Source: Xanthomonas hyacinthi
GTDB lineage: Bacteria > Pseudomonadota > Gammaproteobacteria > Xanthomonadales > Xanthomonadaceae
Direction of reading: 5' to 3'
Assembly (NCBI RefSeq): GCF_009769165.1
Contig: NZ_CP043476.1
Coordinates: forward strand, 2,983,001 to 3,047,000
Length of the DNA stretch: 64,000 nt
Part shown: positions 56,954 through 64,000 of the stretch, piece after piece
How positions within the stretch are numbered: position 1 is the stretch's first letter
Layout of the letters: every line of letters begins with the position of its first letter
Position numbers and translations under genes: made by a program
Notes under the pieces: model-generated
The model's database searches: none
The model's input: the letters and a program-made list of their open reading frames with translations, nothing else
What the model was told of the DNA's origin: nothing

Positions 56954-57931
56954 ATGACGGGATCAATGCCAGAGCCCAATGCGTCGCAAGCGTCGGCGAG
57001 TGCACCGCCGGCACGACCGGCGACGCCATTGCAGGATCCGTCGCTACAACCCTTCCTGGAACAGTCGGCGACGCTGCGAGGCGGTTTGGCGCAACTGCGG
57101 CACGACCGTATCGATGTGATTTGGGGAAGGGCGGGTGGCGGGACCTATCTGGATCCTGGCCGCGCCATCGTCATCGACGAAAATGCGATGGGTCATGGTG
57201 GCCGGATCGCACGTTCCATTTCCCATGAAATGGGTCATCATCGATTCGCCGAGCGGCCCGACATGTCGTCGCGCGAGGCCTACGTCGCCAGCATGTTGCG
57301 TGGCGAGGCGGCGGCCACGCTGAGCAATGCGCAGGTCCGACAAGAGATACTTGCCGGTGGCGGTGCCGACATCGGCATCTCCGGTAGCGGCGACAGGCCT
57401 CGGCAGTACGCGGCCATCGCGGATCAGTATCTGGCGGGGCGGCTCGGGCGAGACGCCGCGCTCAATCAGATCGGGCAGGTGTTCAAGACCGAACAGCCAT
57501 CGGTCAGCACGCATTCGACCTACGAGCAGTACTACGGCGGATATTACGACCGGGCCATCGCGCCCAGGACGCGTCCGCACGGCACTCCGGAACCGTTCGA
57601 TGTGGCGGCTCCTCCGCAAGGACATGCCGCTTACCCGATGTATTCGGCCTTGCGCGAACAGTTCCCGGCTTCTGTCTCCGATGCCCATGTACTGCATGCG
57701 TCGGTGCTGGCTAGGGCGGAAGGAATTCGCGAGCGTGACGCGCAGGTTTTCATGAAGGATGACCAGGCTTGGGTGGCCGCATCGTTTCCTCCTGGAACGC
57801 GCATCCAGATCGATCTGAGTTCCGCTCTTCCTTCGATGTCCGACTCTTTGCAGAGAGCGGCGCAGCAGGAAACCCTCCAACAGCAGAACGCAGCGAGCCT
57901 GGCCCAAGAGCCGAGTGGGCCTTCGCGCTAG
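56954..57931 (+). CDS. HExxH metallopeptidase-like protein, candidate type IV secretion antibacterial effector
   Basis: A 325-residue protein without a signal peptide. The N-terminal half (about 40-210) has SISHEMGHHRFAERP (HExxH zinc motif, about residue 90), followed by LRGEAAATLSNAQVRQEIL, whose Glu could be the third ligand, and GGGADIGISGSG. The C-terminal part (about 220-325) begins AAYPMYSALREQFPASVSDA and has VLARAEGIRERDAQVFMKDD. It ends in a Gln-rich tail (QRAAQQETLQQQNAASLAQE), recalling the XVIPCD recruitment domain of VirD4-dependent effectors. RBS AAAGGAG precedes the ATG. It could instead be a peptidase of other use. Confidence 0.65.
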   Translation: MTGSMPEPNASQASASAPPARPATPLQDPSLQPFLEQSATLRGGLAQLRHDRIDVIWGRAGGGTYLDPGRAIVIDENAMGHGGRIARSISHEMGHHRFAERPDMSSREAYVASMLRGEAAATLSNAQVRQEILAGGGADIGISGSGDRPRQYAAIADQYLAGRLGRDAALNQIGQVFKTEQPSVSTHSTYEQYYGGYYDRAIAPRTRPHGTPEPFDVAAPPQGHAAYPMYSALREQFPASVSDAHVLHASVLARAEGIRERDAQVFMKDDQAWVAASFPPGTRIQIDLSSALPSMSDSLQRAAQQETLQQQNAASLAQEPSGPSR

Positions 57932-58045
57932 GCGTGGTTCTCTCCGCTGTTACAACTTGCGGGCGACTTGCAGTCGCGGCAGGCGTTGCCTGCAAGACCG
58001 GTCGTGATCGAAGTCGCTCTCACAAGGGCGGTCAGTGCGCTGGCC

Positions 58046-58137
58046 CGGTGCACTGTAGGAGGGGCTTCAGCCCCGACAGATTCCCAAGTCGTCAGCCTTT
58101 TCCACTTCGTTGGTCGCGGCTGAAGCCGCTCCTACAA
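58046..58137. repeat. Complete REP-like palindromic element
   Basis: GGTGCACTGTAGGAGGGGCT followed by TTCAGCCCCGACAG, a 40-bp spacer with TCGTTGGTCG, and then CGGCTGAAGCCGCTCCTAC. The ends (GTAGGAG..CTCCTAC) are complementary, so the unit is a bounded palindrome of about 90 bp. Confidence 0.8.
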
Positions 58138-58182
58138 AAAGCGGTCGCCGGTTGCTTGCACATGGTATCGGGCGATTCTTGC

Positions 58183-58210
58183 GAGTCCCGAGTCCCGAGT
58201 CCCGAGTCCC
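58183..58210. repeat. GAGTCCC heptamer array, four perfect copies
   Basis: Four perfect GAGTCCC units end 2 bp before the stop of the flavoprotein gene on the minus strand. Confidence 0.95.
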
Positions 58211-58212
58211 GC

Positions 58213-59598
58213 TCACGCATCCGGCAACACCTTCCCCGGATTGAGGATGCCGTCCGGGTCCAGCGCGCGCTTCACCGCGCGCATCGCGTCCAGCGTGGCC
58301 GCGTCGAAGGCCTGCGCCATGTAGTCGCGCTTGGCCACGCCGATGCCGTGTTCGCCCGACAGCGTGCCTTCCAGCGCCAGCACCAGCGCGAACAGGCGCG
58401 GCAGCGCGGCGTGCGCACGCGCGGTCTCGGCGGCATCGTCGGGTGCGTACATGATGTTGACGTGCAGGTTGCCGTTGCCGGCATGGCCGAAGGCGACGAT
58501 CGGCAGCTCGAATTCCGCCGCCAGCGCCTCGACTCCGGCGACCAGCTCGGGGATGCGCGACACCGGTACCACCACGTCTTCGTTGATCTTGCCCGGCTTG
58601 ATCGTGCGCAACGCCGGCGACAGCGCGCGGCGCGCGGCCCATAGCCGGTCGCGGGCGGCGCCGTCGGTGGCCACGTCCAGCGACAGCAGGCCGTCGCCCT
58701 CGGCCGCCGTGCCCAGCGCCTGCAGCGCATAGGGCAGGGTGTCGTGGTCGCCGTCGGCCTCGATCAGCAGCATCGCGCCGGCCTCGGGCACGTCGCTGCC
58801 GTTGCGGCGCAGCAGCGCGATCGCGCTGCGGTCCATGAATTCCAGCATCGCCGGCGTGGTCGGTTGCGCCATCAGCCGCGAAACCGCCGCCGCGGCGCTG
58901 CCGGCATCGCGGTAGAACGCGCGCAGCCCGGCCTGCGCCAGCGGCCGCGGCGACAGTTTCAGCGTGGCCTCGACGATCAGCGCCAGGGTGCCTTCGCTGC
59001 CGACCAGCAGGTGGGTCAGGTCGTAGCCGGTGGCGTCCTTGGTGTAGGCGCCGCCGCAGCGGATCAGCTCGCCAGCACCGGTCACCGCGACCACGCCGAG
59101 CACGTTGTCGCGGGTGGCGCCGTACTTCACCGCGCGTGGGCCGCCGGCGTTGGTCGACAGGTTGCCGCCGACGCTGCAGATCTCGGCGCTGGACGGGTCC
59201 GGCGGCCAGAACAGGCCGTGCGGCGCCAGCGCCTGTTGCAGCTCGCCGTTGAGCACGCCCGGCTCGACCACCGCGCAGCGGTCCTGCGGGCGCAGCTGCA
59301 CGATGCGGTTCATGCGCGCGAACGACAGCACCACGCCGCCGCCGAACGGCACCGCGGCGCCGGCGGTGCCGGTGCCGGCGCCGCGCGCGACGATCGGTAC
59401 GCGATGCGCACGGCAGGCGCGCACGATCGCCTGCACCTGTTCGCGGGTCTGCGGCAGCGCCACCGCGTCGGCCAGCGCCCAGCGCCGCGAATCGTCCTCG
59501 CCGTAGCTGCGCCGGCCGGCGTCGTCGGTGCGCCAGCCGTCGGTACCGAGCAGGGCGGCGAGGGTCTGGGCCAGGGAAGCGGGTAGCGGCGTGGTCAT
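58213..59598 (-). CDS. FAD-linked oxidoreductase (GlcD/D-lactate dehydrogenase type)
   Basis: A 461-residue flavoprotein. The PCMH-type FAD-binding domain (about 35-215) has VARGAGTGTAGAAVPFGGGV and SVGGNLSTNAGGPRAVKYGA, then CGGAYTKDATGYDLTHLLVG and SEGTLALIVEATLKL. The C-terminal FAD-oxidase domain has FGHAGNGNLHVNIM, GEHGIGVAKRDYM and the end DPDGILNPGKVLP. These features fit glycolate oxidase subunit GlcD and D-lactate or 2-hydroxyglutarate dehydrogenases; the substrate is uncertain. The ATG at 59598 overlaps the YdjM-like gene stop by 4 bp. Confidence 0.9.
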   Translation of the reverse strand: MTTPLPASLAQTLAALLGTDGWRTDDAGRRSYGEDDSRRWALADAVALPQTREQVQAIVRACRAHRVPIVARGAGTGTAGAAVPFGGGVVLSFARMNRIVQLRPQDRCAVVEPGVLNGELQQALAPHGLFWPPDPSSAEICSVGGNLSTNAGGPRAVKYGATRDNVLGVVAVTGAGELIRCGGAYTKDATGYDLTHLLVGSEGTLALIVEATLKLSPRPLAQAGLRAFYRDAGSAAAAVSRLMAQPTTPAMLEFMDRSAIALLRRNGSDVPEAGAMLLIEADGDHDTLPYALQALGTAAEGDGLLSLDVATDGAARDRLWAARRALSPALRTIKPGKINEDVVVPVSRIPELVAGVEALAAEFELPIVAFGHAGNGNLHVNIMYAPDDAAETARAHAALPRLFALVLALEGTLSGEHGIGVAKRDYMAQAFDAATLDAMRAVKRALDPDGILNPGKVLPDA

Positions 59599-59960
59599 GG
59601 CAGCGATCGCGAAGCGGGAGAGGGCGGCGCTTGCAGCAGTTTCCAGGCGCCGACCGCCGCCGCCAGCGGCAGCCACACCCAGCGCAGTTCGGACAACAGG
59701 GTGGCGACGCCGCGCGCGCCGAAGAAGCCGTTGGCGAACGGCGACACCTGGATCGGCCGCCACGGCGCGAACCAGCGCTGCTCGCCGCGATGGCCGAACG
59801 CATCGGCGTAGGGGATGTGCAGGGCGAACGCGACCACGTCCAGATCGGGCAGCATCGATGCACCGATGCCGGCGCCGAGCAGGCGCGTGGAAATGCGTCC
59901 GCGATCGGCGGCGGCCCATAGCGCCAGCGGGATCGCGGCGTGGGTGAAGATGCTCGGCAC
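59595..59960 (-). pseudogene. YdjM-like metal-dependent hydrolase family protein, missing its middle
   Basis: A 121-residue frame from a GTG at 59960. The start IFTHAAIPLALWAAADRG, then GASMLPDLDVVAFALHIPYA and DAFGHRG, match the N-terminal half of the LexA-binding/YdjM membrane hydrolase family. The end (RWFAPWRPIQVSPFANGFFG, LLSELRWVWLPL) matches its C-terminal part. In family members about 50-60 residues with the SHS motif and two membrane helices lie between. Here HRG joins directly to EQRWFAPWRPI, in frame. The product is likely inactive, but it overlaps the next gene (ATGA) and may be kept for coupling. Confidence 0.65.
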
Positions 59961-59961
59961 G

Positions 59962-60330
59962 TCAGCAGTCGTCGGCGCGGAATGCGTCGCGCAGCCAGGT
60001 CAGCCGCGGCGGTTCGCCTTCGGCCGCGACCACGTCGAAGCGGCACGGCCAGTCCGCGTAGTGCGGATGCGCAGCCAGGAACAATTGCGCCGCCAACACC
60101 AGCCGGCGGCGCTTGCGCAGGTCGACCGACGCGGCGCCGCCGCCGAACGCGGCGCTGCGCCGGTAGCGCACCTCGACGAACACCAGGCACTGCGCCTGCT
60201 GCATCACCAGGTCCAGTTCGCCGCCGCGATAGCGCACGTTGGCGGCGATCAACTGCAGGCCGGCGCGCTCCAGTTCGGCGCGCGCCGCCGCTTCCACGTC
60301 GTTGCCGCGTTGCTGGCGGTCAACGCCCAT
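59962..60330 (-). CDS. yraN: YraN family (UPF0102) endonuclease-like protein
   Basis: A 122-residue protein with the nuclease-like core of UPF0102: [20 protein letters not shown] followed by [20 protein letters not shown] ([12 protein letters not shown] pattern). The ATG at 60330 gives [20 protein letters not shown]. It overlaps lpoA by 11 bp. In many gammaproteobacteria rsmI, lpoA and yraN are adjacent, as here. The cellular role is unclear. Confidence 0.93.
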   Translation of the reverse strand: MGVDRQQRGNDVEAAARAELERAGLQLIAANVRYRGGELDLVMQQAQCLVFVEVRYRRSAAFGGGAASVDLRKRRRLVLAAQLFLAAHPHYADWPCRFDVVAAEGEPPRLTWLRDAFRADDC

Positions 60331-62047
60331 CGGGCAGCGGCGTCGCGCGCCCGCCGCTGAAGGTGGACCAGGCCGGGGTGCGCAGGATGTTGCCGAAGCC
60401 GTCCAGATGCAGCACGCCGGTGGCGCCGCGCAGGTTGGCCTCGGCGCCGGTGGCGAGCTTCTCCAGATAGGCGCTGATCTGCCAGGCGTCGTAGCCGAAC
60501 GCGAACAGGCGCGCGGCCGGGCCGCGCGCGGTCGGCAGGGTCTCGGCCACGCTGCTCGCCGCCGGCAGGCCGCCGACGCCGCGCACGTTCCACAGTTCGC
60601 TCGGGTAGGCGATGCCGTCCAGCACCAGGTCGTCCTCCGGCTTGCCGGTGCCCAGCACCAGCTGCGAGGTCGCCACCCGGCTCTTGCCGGCGAAACCGGC
60701 CAACACCAGCTGCGGCGCCAGTGCGCGCGCGGTGCCGCCCTTCACCGCCAGGAACACCGCGTCGGCGGCGCCGGCGTTGCGCAACTGCGCGCCGACATCG
60801 CCCGGCACCTCGGCCACGCTGACGCTGGCCGCGAGCTTGCCGCCGCGCTCGACGAAGCGCTCGCGGAACGCGGCCACCGCGCGGCGGCCGTTGTCGTCGT
60901 TGCTGCCGATCACCAGCGCGTTGCGGCGCTCGTGCGCCAGCAGGTACTCGGCGGCGGCGATGCCGTCGTCTTCCGGCGCCAGCGAGAAACCAGCGCTGCC
61001 GGCGGGCGGGGCGCTGGTGCCGCGGTTCAATGCCAGCAGCGGCACCGGCAGCGCGTCGCGCGCGAACAGCGCAGTGACCTCGTCGCGGCCCAGCGGGCCG
61101 ACCACGAAGTCGGCGCCGCCGTCGATCGCCTTCTGGTAGGCGGCCAGCGCCCCGGCCGCGGTGCCGGTGGTGTCGATGAAGTCGATCTCCGGGCGGCGCC
61201 GGGTCTCGCCGTAGTAGCCGGCGAGCAGGCCGTCGCGCACCGGCGCGGCCGCGGTGGCCAGGGTGCCGCTCAGCGGCAGCAGCACCGCCAGCTTGGCCGG
61301 CGGTCGGTAGCCGTCGCGCTCGGCCGGCGGCCGCTTGCCGGTGTCGAAGCCCCACTGCTCGCCGCGGTCGAACGGACGCGGCAGCGCCAGGCCGCGGCTG
61401 ATCAGCGCGCGCCCGGCGAAGTTGTACAGCGGGTCGCCGGCCGCCAGCGCGGCGGCGCGCGCCTGCAGGGTGGCGTCGTTCAACGCCGCCAGCTGGCGCA
61501 CGATGGCGCGCTGGTTGTCGCTGCGCGCCTGGCCGGTCAGGCCGATGTCGGCGCGGGCGCGTTCGTCCAGCGCCGCGGTGGCGTCGCCGGTGCCTTCCAG
61601 CGCCTGCGCGCGGGCCAGGTGCCAGCGCGCGCGCAGGTTCTGCGGCACCGCCTGCGGATCGCTGCCCAGCGCCTGCAGCGCCTGCGCCGGCTGCCGGTCG
61701 GCCAGGGCCAGCTCGGCGTTGACCAGGGCCAGCCGCACCTTGCTCAGGCCCGACAGCTGGCGCGGCTGCACCTGCGCGGCCAGGCTGCGCGCGCGCGCGA
61801 CATCGCCACCCTCGTACCAGGCGAAGGCGGCATCGGCCAGCAACTGGTTGCGCGTGCTGCCGGTGGCGGTGGCGGCCTGCGCCTCGAGCTGCTGCGCCGC
61901 TTCCCGCGGCTTGCCCTGCTCCAGCAGCGCCAGCGCCGCGGACTGGGCCGGCGACGACGCGCTCTGCGTCACGCTGGTGGTGGCGCAACCGGTGAACAGC
62001 AGCGCCAGCAGCGACAGGGCGGAAATCCTTGCGAATCGCTTGTTCAT
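60320..62047 (-). CDS. lpoA: Penicillin-binding protein activator LpoA (outer-membrane lipoprotein)
   Basis: A 575-residue lipoprotein. The signal peptide ends in the lipobox LLFTGC (Cys about residue 22). The N-terminal TPR-like domain (about 35-240) includes [17 protein letters not shown] and [18 protein letters not shown]. The C-terminal domain (about 265-575) is a periplasmic-binding-protein fold: [74 protein letters not shown]. LpoA stimulates PBP1A, and mrcA is in the same window at 37-40 kb. It is divergent from rsmI. Confidence 0.93.
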   Translation of the reverse strand: MNKRFARISALSLLALLFTGCATTSVTQSASSPAQSAALALLEQGKPREAAQQLEAQAATATGSTRNQLLADAAFAWYEGGDVARARSLAAQVQPRQLSGLSKVRLALVNAELALADRQPAQALQALGSDPQAVPQNLRARWHLARAQALEGTGDATAALDERARADIGLTGQARSDNQRAIVRQLAALNDATLQARAAALAAGDPLYNFAGRALISRGLALPRPFDRGEQWGFDTGKRPPAERDGYRPPAKLAVLLPLSGTLATAAAPVRDGLLAGYYGETRRRPEIDFIDTTGTAAGALAAYQKAIDGGADFVVGPLGRDEVTALFARDALPVPLLALNRGTSAPPAGSAGFSLAPEDDGIAAAEYLLAHERRNALVIGSNDDNGRRAVAAFRERFVERGGKLAASVSVAEVPGDVGAQLRNAGAADAVFLAVKGGTARALAPQLVLAGFAGKSRVATSQLVLGTGKPEDDLVLDGIAYPSELWNVRGVGGLPAASSVAETLPTARGPAARLFAFGYDAWQISAYLEKLATGAEANLRGATGVLHLDGFGNILRTPAWSTFSGGRATPLPDGR

Positions 62048-62128
62048 TTCTGGTCCATTCGGCAGGGCACGCCGAGGCGCGCCGGGGAAAACCGCTACGA
62101 TTCTACCCTTGACCATGGAAAGCCGTAG

Positions 62129-62953
62129 ATGAGCGCCCAGCCCGGAACCCTGCATGTCGTCGCCACGCCGATCGGCAATCTCGCCGACCTGACGCCGCGC
62201 GCGCAGGAGGTGCTGCGCGCGGTCGCCGCGATCTGCGCCGAGGACACCCGCCGCAGCGGCCAGCTGCTGGCGCATTTCGGCATCGACAAGCCGCTGGTCG
62301 CGCTGCACGAACACAATGAGGACGCGCTGGCGCAGCGCATCGTCGCGCGCCTGCTCGGCGGCGATTCGCTGGCCCTGGTCAGCGACGCCGGCACCCCACT
62401 GGTCAGCGACCCCGGCTACCGGCTGGTGCGCGCCGCGCGCGAGGCCGGGGTGCGGGTCAGCCCGGTGCCCGGCGCCTGCGCGGCGATCGCCGCGCTCAGC
62501 GTGGCCGGCCTGCCCAGCGACCGTTTCAGCTTCGAGGGCTTCCTGCCGGCCAAGGCCTCCGGCCGCCGCGAGCGCCTGGCGCGCCTGGCCGGCGAGCCGC
62601 GCACCCTGGTGTTCTACGAATCGGCGCACCGCATCGTCGAGTCCCTGGCCGACTGCCGCGCCGCGTTCGGCGACGCGCGCCCGGCGGTGCTGGCGCGCGA
62701 GCTGACCAAGCTGTTCGAGACCGTGCTCGACGGCAGCCTGGCCGAACTGCAGGCGCAGGTGGAAGCCGACGACAACCAGCGCAAGGGCGAGTTCGTGCTG
62801 ATCGTGCAGGGTGCCGGCGACGATGCCGACGCGCAGCTGGCCGAGGGCCGCCGCGTCTATGCCACGCTCAGCGCGCACCTGCCGCCGTCCACCGCCGCCA
62901 AGCTGGCCGCGGAGATCACCGGCGCGCCGCGCAAGGCGTTGTATGGGGGGTGA
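62129..62953 (+). CDS. rsmI: 16S rRNA (cytidine-1402-2'-O)-methyltransferase RsmI
   Basis: A 274-residue SAM-dependent methyltransferase of the tetrapyrrole-methylase fold. LHVVATPIGNLADLTPRAQE, ICAEDTRRSGQLLAHFGI, LALVSDAGTPLVSDPGYRLV and VSPVPGACAAIAALSVAGLP are diagnostic. The C-terminal part has KGEFVLIVQG and the usual GAPRKALY end. It modifies C1402 in the decoding centre. The ATG at 62129 gives the standard start. Confidence 0.96.
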   Translation: MSAQPGTLHVVATPIGNLADLTPRAQEVLRAVAAICAEDTRRSGQLLAHFGIDKPLVALHEHNEDALAQRIVARLLGGDSLALVSDAGTPLVSDPGYRLVRAAREAGVRVSPVPGACAAIAALSVAGLPSDRFSFEGFLPAKASGRRERLARLAGEPRTLVFYESAHRIVESLADCRAAFGDARPAVLARELTKLFETVLDGSLAELQAQVEADDNQRKGEFVLIVQGAGDDADAQLAEGRRVYATLSAHLPPSTAAKLAAEITGAPRKALYGG

Positions 62954-63030
62954 GGTGGCCGCATACCGAGCGCATGCCGGCCGACCTGCCGCGTGCGATC
63001 GCCAACCTGCGTTCCCAGGCAAATGCGCTA

Positions 63031-63495
63031 TCAGGCGACGGCCGAGTATCGGAACCCTGCTTGCTCGGCTTCCCATCCCAGCATCGCCAACCCGATGCTT
63101 TTGGGGACGGGCTTCTCGCCGCTTCGGTAGTAGGCCAGCATGCGCCGGCTCACGCCCAATGCCGCGGCGGCCGAATCCAGCGTCAGGTCGTGGCGATGCA
63201 TCCAGGCGATGATCTGCTGGTGTGAGTAGTCGCCTGCTTGCTCAATGGCGAGTGCCCGCAGGTTGTCACTGGCGAGCGCTAGGTCATCGTTGCCGTCGAA
63301 GATGACGCCACGTTTCCATTCATCGAGCGAGACCTTGTGGAAGACATGCGGCATCCGCGCCTTCTTCAAGGAAGGGTGCGAGGCCAGGACTTCGCTTAGA
63401 TCGACCCTGCAAGTGAAGCCGTCGGCGAAGGTCAACGCAAGTTCGCCGATATCTACGGCCTTCACCTGGGTAATGACGAATTGAGGCTGGTTCAT
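63031..63495 (-). CDS. DUF2442 protein with C-terminal helix-turn-helix, putative antitoxin
   Basis: A 154-residue protein. The N-terminal DUF2442 domain (about 1-80: ITQVKAVDIGELALTFADGF, SEVLASHPSLKKARMPHVFH, RGVIFDGNDDLALASDNLRA) is followed by a helix-turn-helix (LTLDSAAAALGVSRRMLAYY, about 105-135). DUF2442 proteins pair with DUF4160 proteins in predicted toxin-antitoxin modules. The DNA-binding tail suits an autoregulating antitoxin. Its ATG overlaps the upstream DUF4160 gene stop by 4 bp. Confidence 0.85.
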   Translation of the reverse strand: MNQPQFVITQVKAVDIGELALTFADGFTCRVDLSEVLASHPSLKKARMPHVFHKVSLDEWKRGVIFDGNDDLALASDNLRALAIEQAGDYSHQQIIAWMHRHDLTLDSAAAALGVSRRMLAYYRSGEKPVPKSIGLAMLGWEAEQAGFRYSAVA

Positions 63496-63722
63496 GGATT
63501 CAACTCCTGCCATCGGGTGACGAGGTCGGCCTTGTTCGCGGCGGCCCATTCGAGTGCCGCACTCAGCTCGCGTCGGCTTAGTCGGCCGGAGAGAACCGCA
63601 AGGGTTTCGATGACGATCAGGGCTTCTCGACCATCCTTGGTGCGGACGTGGAAATGTGGCGGAAGATGGTCGGCCGCATACATCGTGACGACGCTGTTGG
63701 CGAAACGGACGATTGTCGGCAT
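63492..63722 (-). CDS. DUF4160 protein, putative toxin
   Basis: A 76-residue protein with the DUF4160 signature: MPTIVRFANSVVTMYAADHL leading to PPHFHVRTKDGREALIVIE, then LSRRELSAALEWAAANKADL. The PPHFHV segment is the hallmark. A TTG at 63740 would add six residues, but the conserved start is MPTI at 63722. It is first of the pair and directly coupled to the DUF2442 gene. Toxin activity is inferred from pairing only. Confidence 0.83.
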   Translation of the reverse strand: MPTIVRFANSVVTMYAADHLPPHFHVRTKDGREALIVIETLAVLSGRLSRRELSAALEWAAANKADLVTRWQELNP

Positions 63723-63861
63723 GCGCCCAAAATAGTGCAATCATTGCATCGGCGCAAGGGTGAGGGCCTTGCTGTGCGCGTGGGTCAGCCTGAAAAGGTG
63801 TTTTTTCACAGCGAGGCTAAAGCCTCCAAACCCGGGAGCCGGCGCGGGAGTCTGGAGATTT

Positions 63862-63890
63862 GGAAAAAGTGGCGGAGCCGGCCGATAAGC
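63862..63890 (-). terminator. Probable rnpB terminator
   Basis: The final rnpB helix (CGGCCGGCTCCGCC) is followed on the minus strand by ACTTTTTCC (T-run at 63868-63864). Confidence 0.6.
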
Positions 63891-64000
63891 CGGGTTCTGT
63901 CGTGGACAGTCATTCTTCTAGGCGCCGCGTCACCGCGGCGCTCGAGCAACCTACCCGGACCCGACGCGGGCAGCGCCATGAGGTCCCTATTTGGTCTTGC
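63871..64000 (-). ncRNA. rnpB: RNase P RNA, 3' portion (5' end outside window)
   Basis: The minus strand reads the class A RNase P RNA end: CAAATAGGGACCTCATGGCG, then GGGTCCGGGTAGGTTGCTCGAG, AGAAGAATGACTGTCCACGACA and the terminal GAACCCGGCTTATCGGCC. The universal ACAGAACCCGGCTTA near the 3' end is intact. The catalytic RNA that matures tRNA 5' ends continues beyond the right edge. It lies downstream of rsmI, a common xanthomonad context, with the DUF4160/DUF2442 pair in between. Confidence 0.93.

Overview
The window is GC-rich chromosomal DNA of a gammaproteobacterium, most likely Xanthomonas or a close relative in the Xanthomonadaceae. This is inferred from the pattern of genes, not from a search. 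The pointers are mrcA divergent from pilMNOPQ, zapA next to 6S RNA and fthC, the intergenic heptamer arrays, and a putative VirD4-type antibacterial effector with a lipoprotein partner. Coding is dense. Most long opposite-strand frames are GC artefacts.

Region by region. 1-5.3 kb: fthC (cut by the window edge), a TesB-like thioesterase, 6S RNA with promoter and terminator, zapA with a ZapB-like partner, and a PAS-GGDEF-EAL protein. 4.7-15.2 kb: housekeeping genes: a UPF0149 protein, pepP, pepQ, a PilZ protein overlapping a DUF1631 protein, hemW, rdgB, a VOC protein, rph and yicC. 15.2-26.1 kb, all on the minus strand: an apparently complete heme-acquisition locus. It reads ECF sigma factor, FecR anti-sigma, signalling TonB-dependent receptor, hemophilin-like secreted hemophore, Slam outer-membrane translocator (type XI secretion), heme oxygenase, DUF454 membrane protein, a shortened Fur-like winged helix, then ExbB, ExbD and TonB. 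A Fur-box-like palindrome overlaps the -35 of a good sigma-70 promoter in front of the sigma gene, and an ECF-like promoter lies in front of the receptor. Together these suggest iron-repressed, heme-amplified control.

26.4-35.7 kb: gmk, rpoZ, spoT, ridA, recG, a nucleoside hydrolase, rpmE2 and gltA, with clear terminators after rpoZ, rpmE2 and gltA. 35.8-45 kb: a frameshifted DUF4375-type gene, a conserved hypothetical, mrcA (PBP1A) and the type IV pilus operon pilMNOPQ. 45.4-56.1 kb: a secreted CocE-type hydrolase, a TorF-type porin and the full kdpFABCDE potassium system. KdpA carries an in-frame palindromic insertion, and repeats have spread into the end of kdpC. 56.3-57.9 kb: a lipoprotein gene followed by an HEMGH metallopeptidase-like protein with a glutamine-rich tail, a candidate immunity/effector pair of the Xanthomonas antibacterial type IV secretion system. 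58.2-64 kb: a GlcD/D-lactate-dehydrogenase-type flavoprotein, a YdjM-like membrane gene that has lost its middle, yraN, lpoA, rsmI, a DUF2442/DUF4160 toxin-antitoxin-like pair, and the 3' end of rnpB.

Two repeat families recur between genes. One is made of heptamer arrays (GGGAATC, GGGATTG or GGGACTC types) that touch gene ends. The other is REP-like palindromes, three of which share the edge GGTGCACTGTAGGAG.
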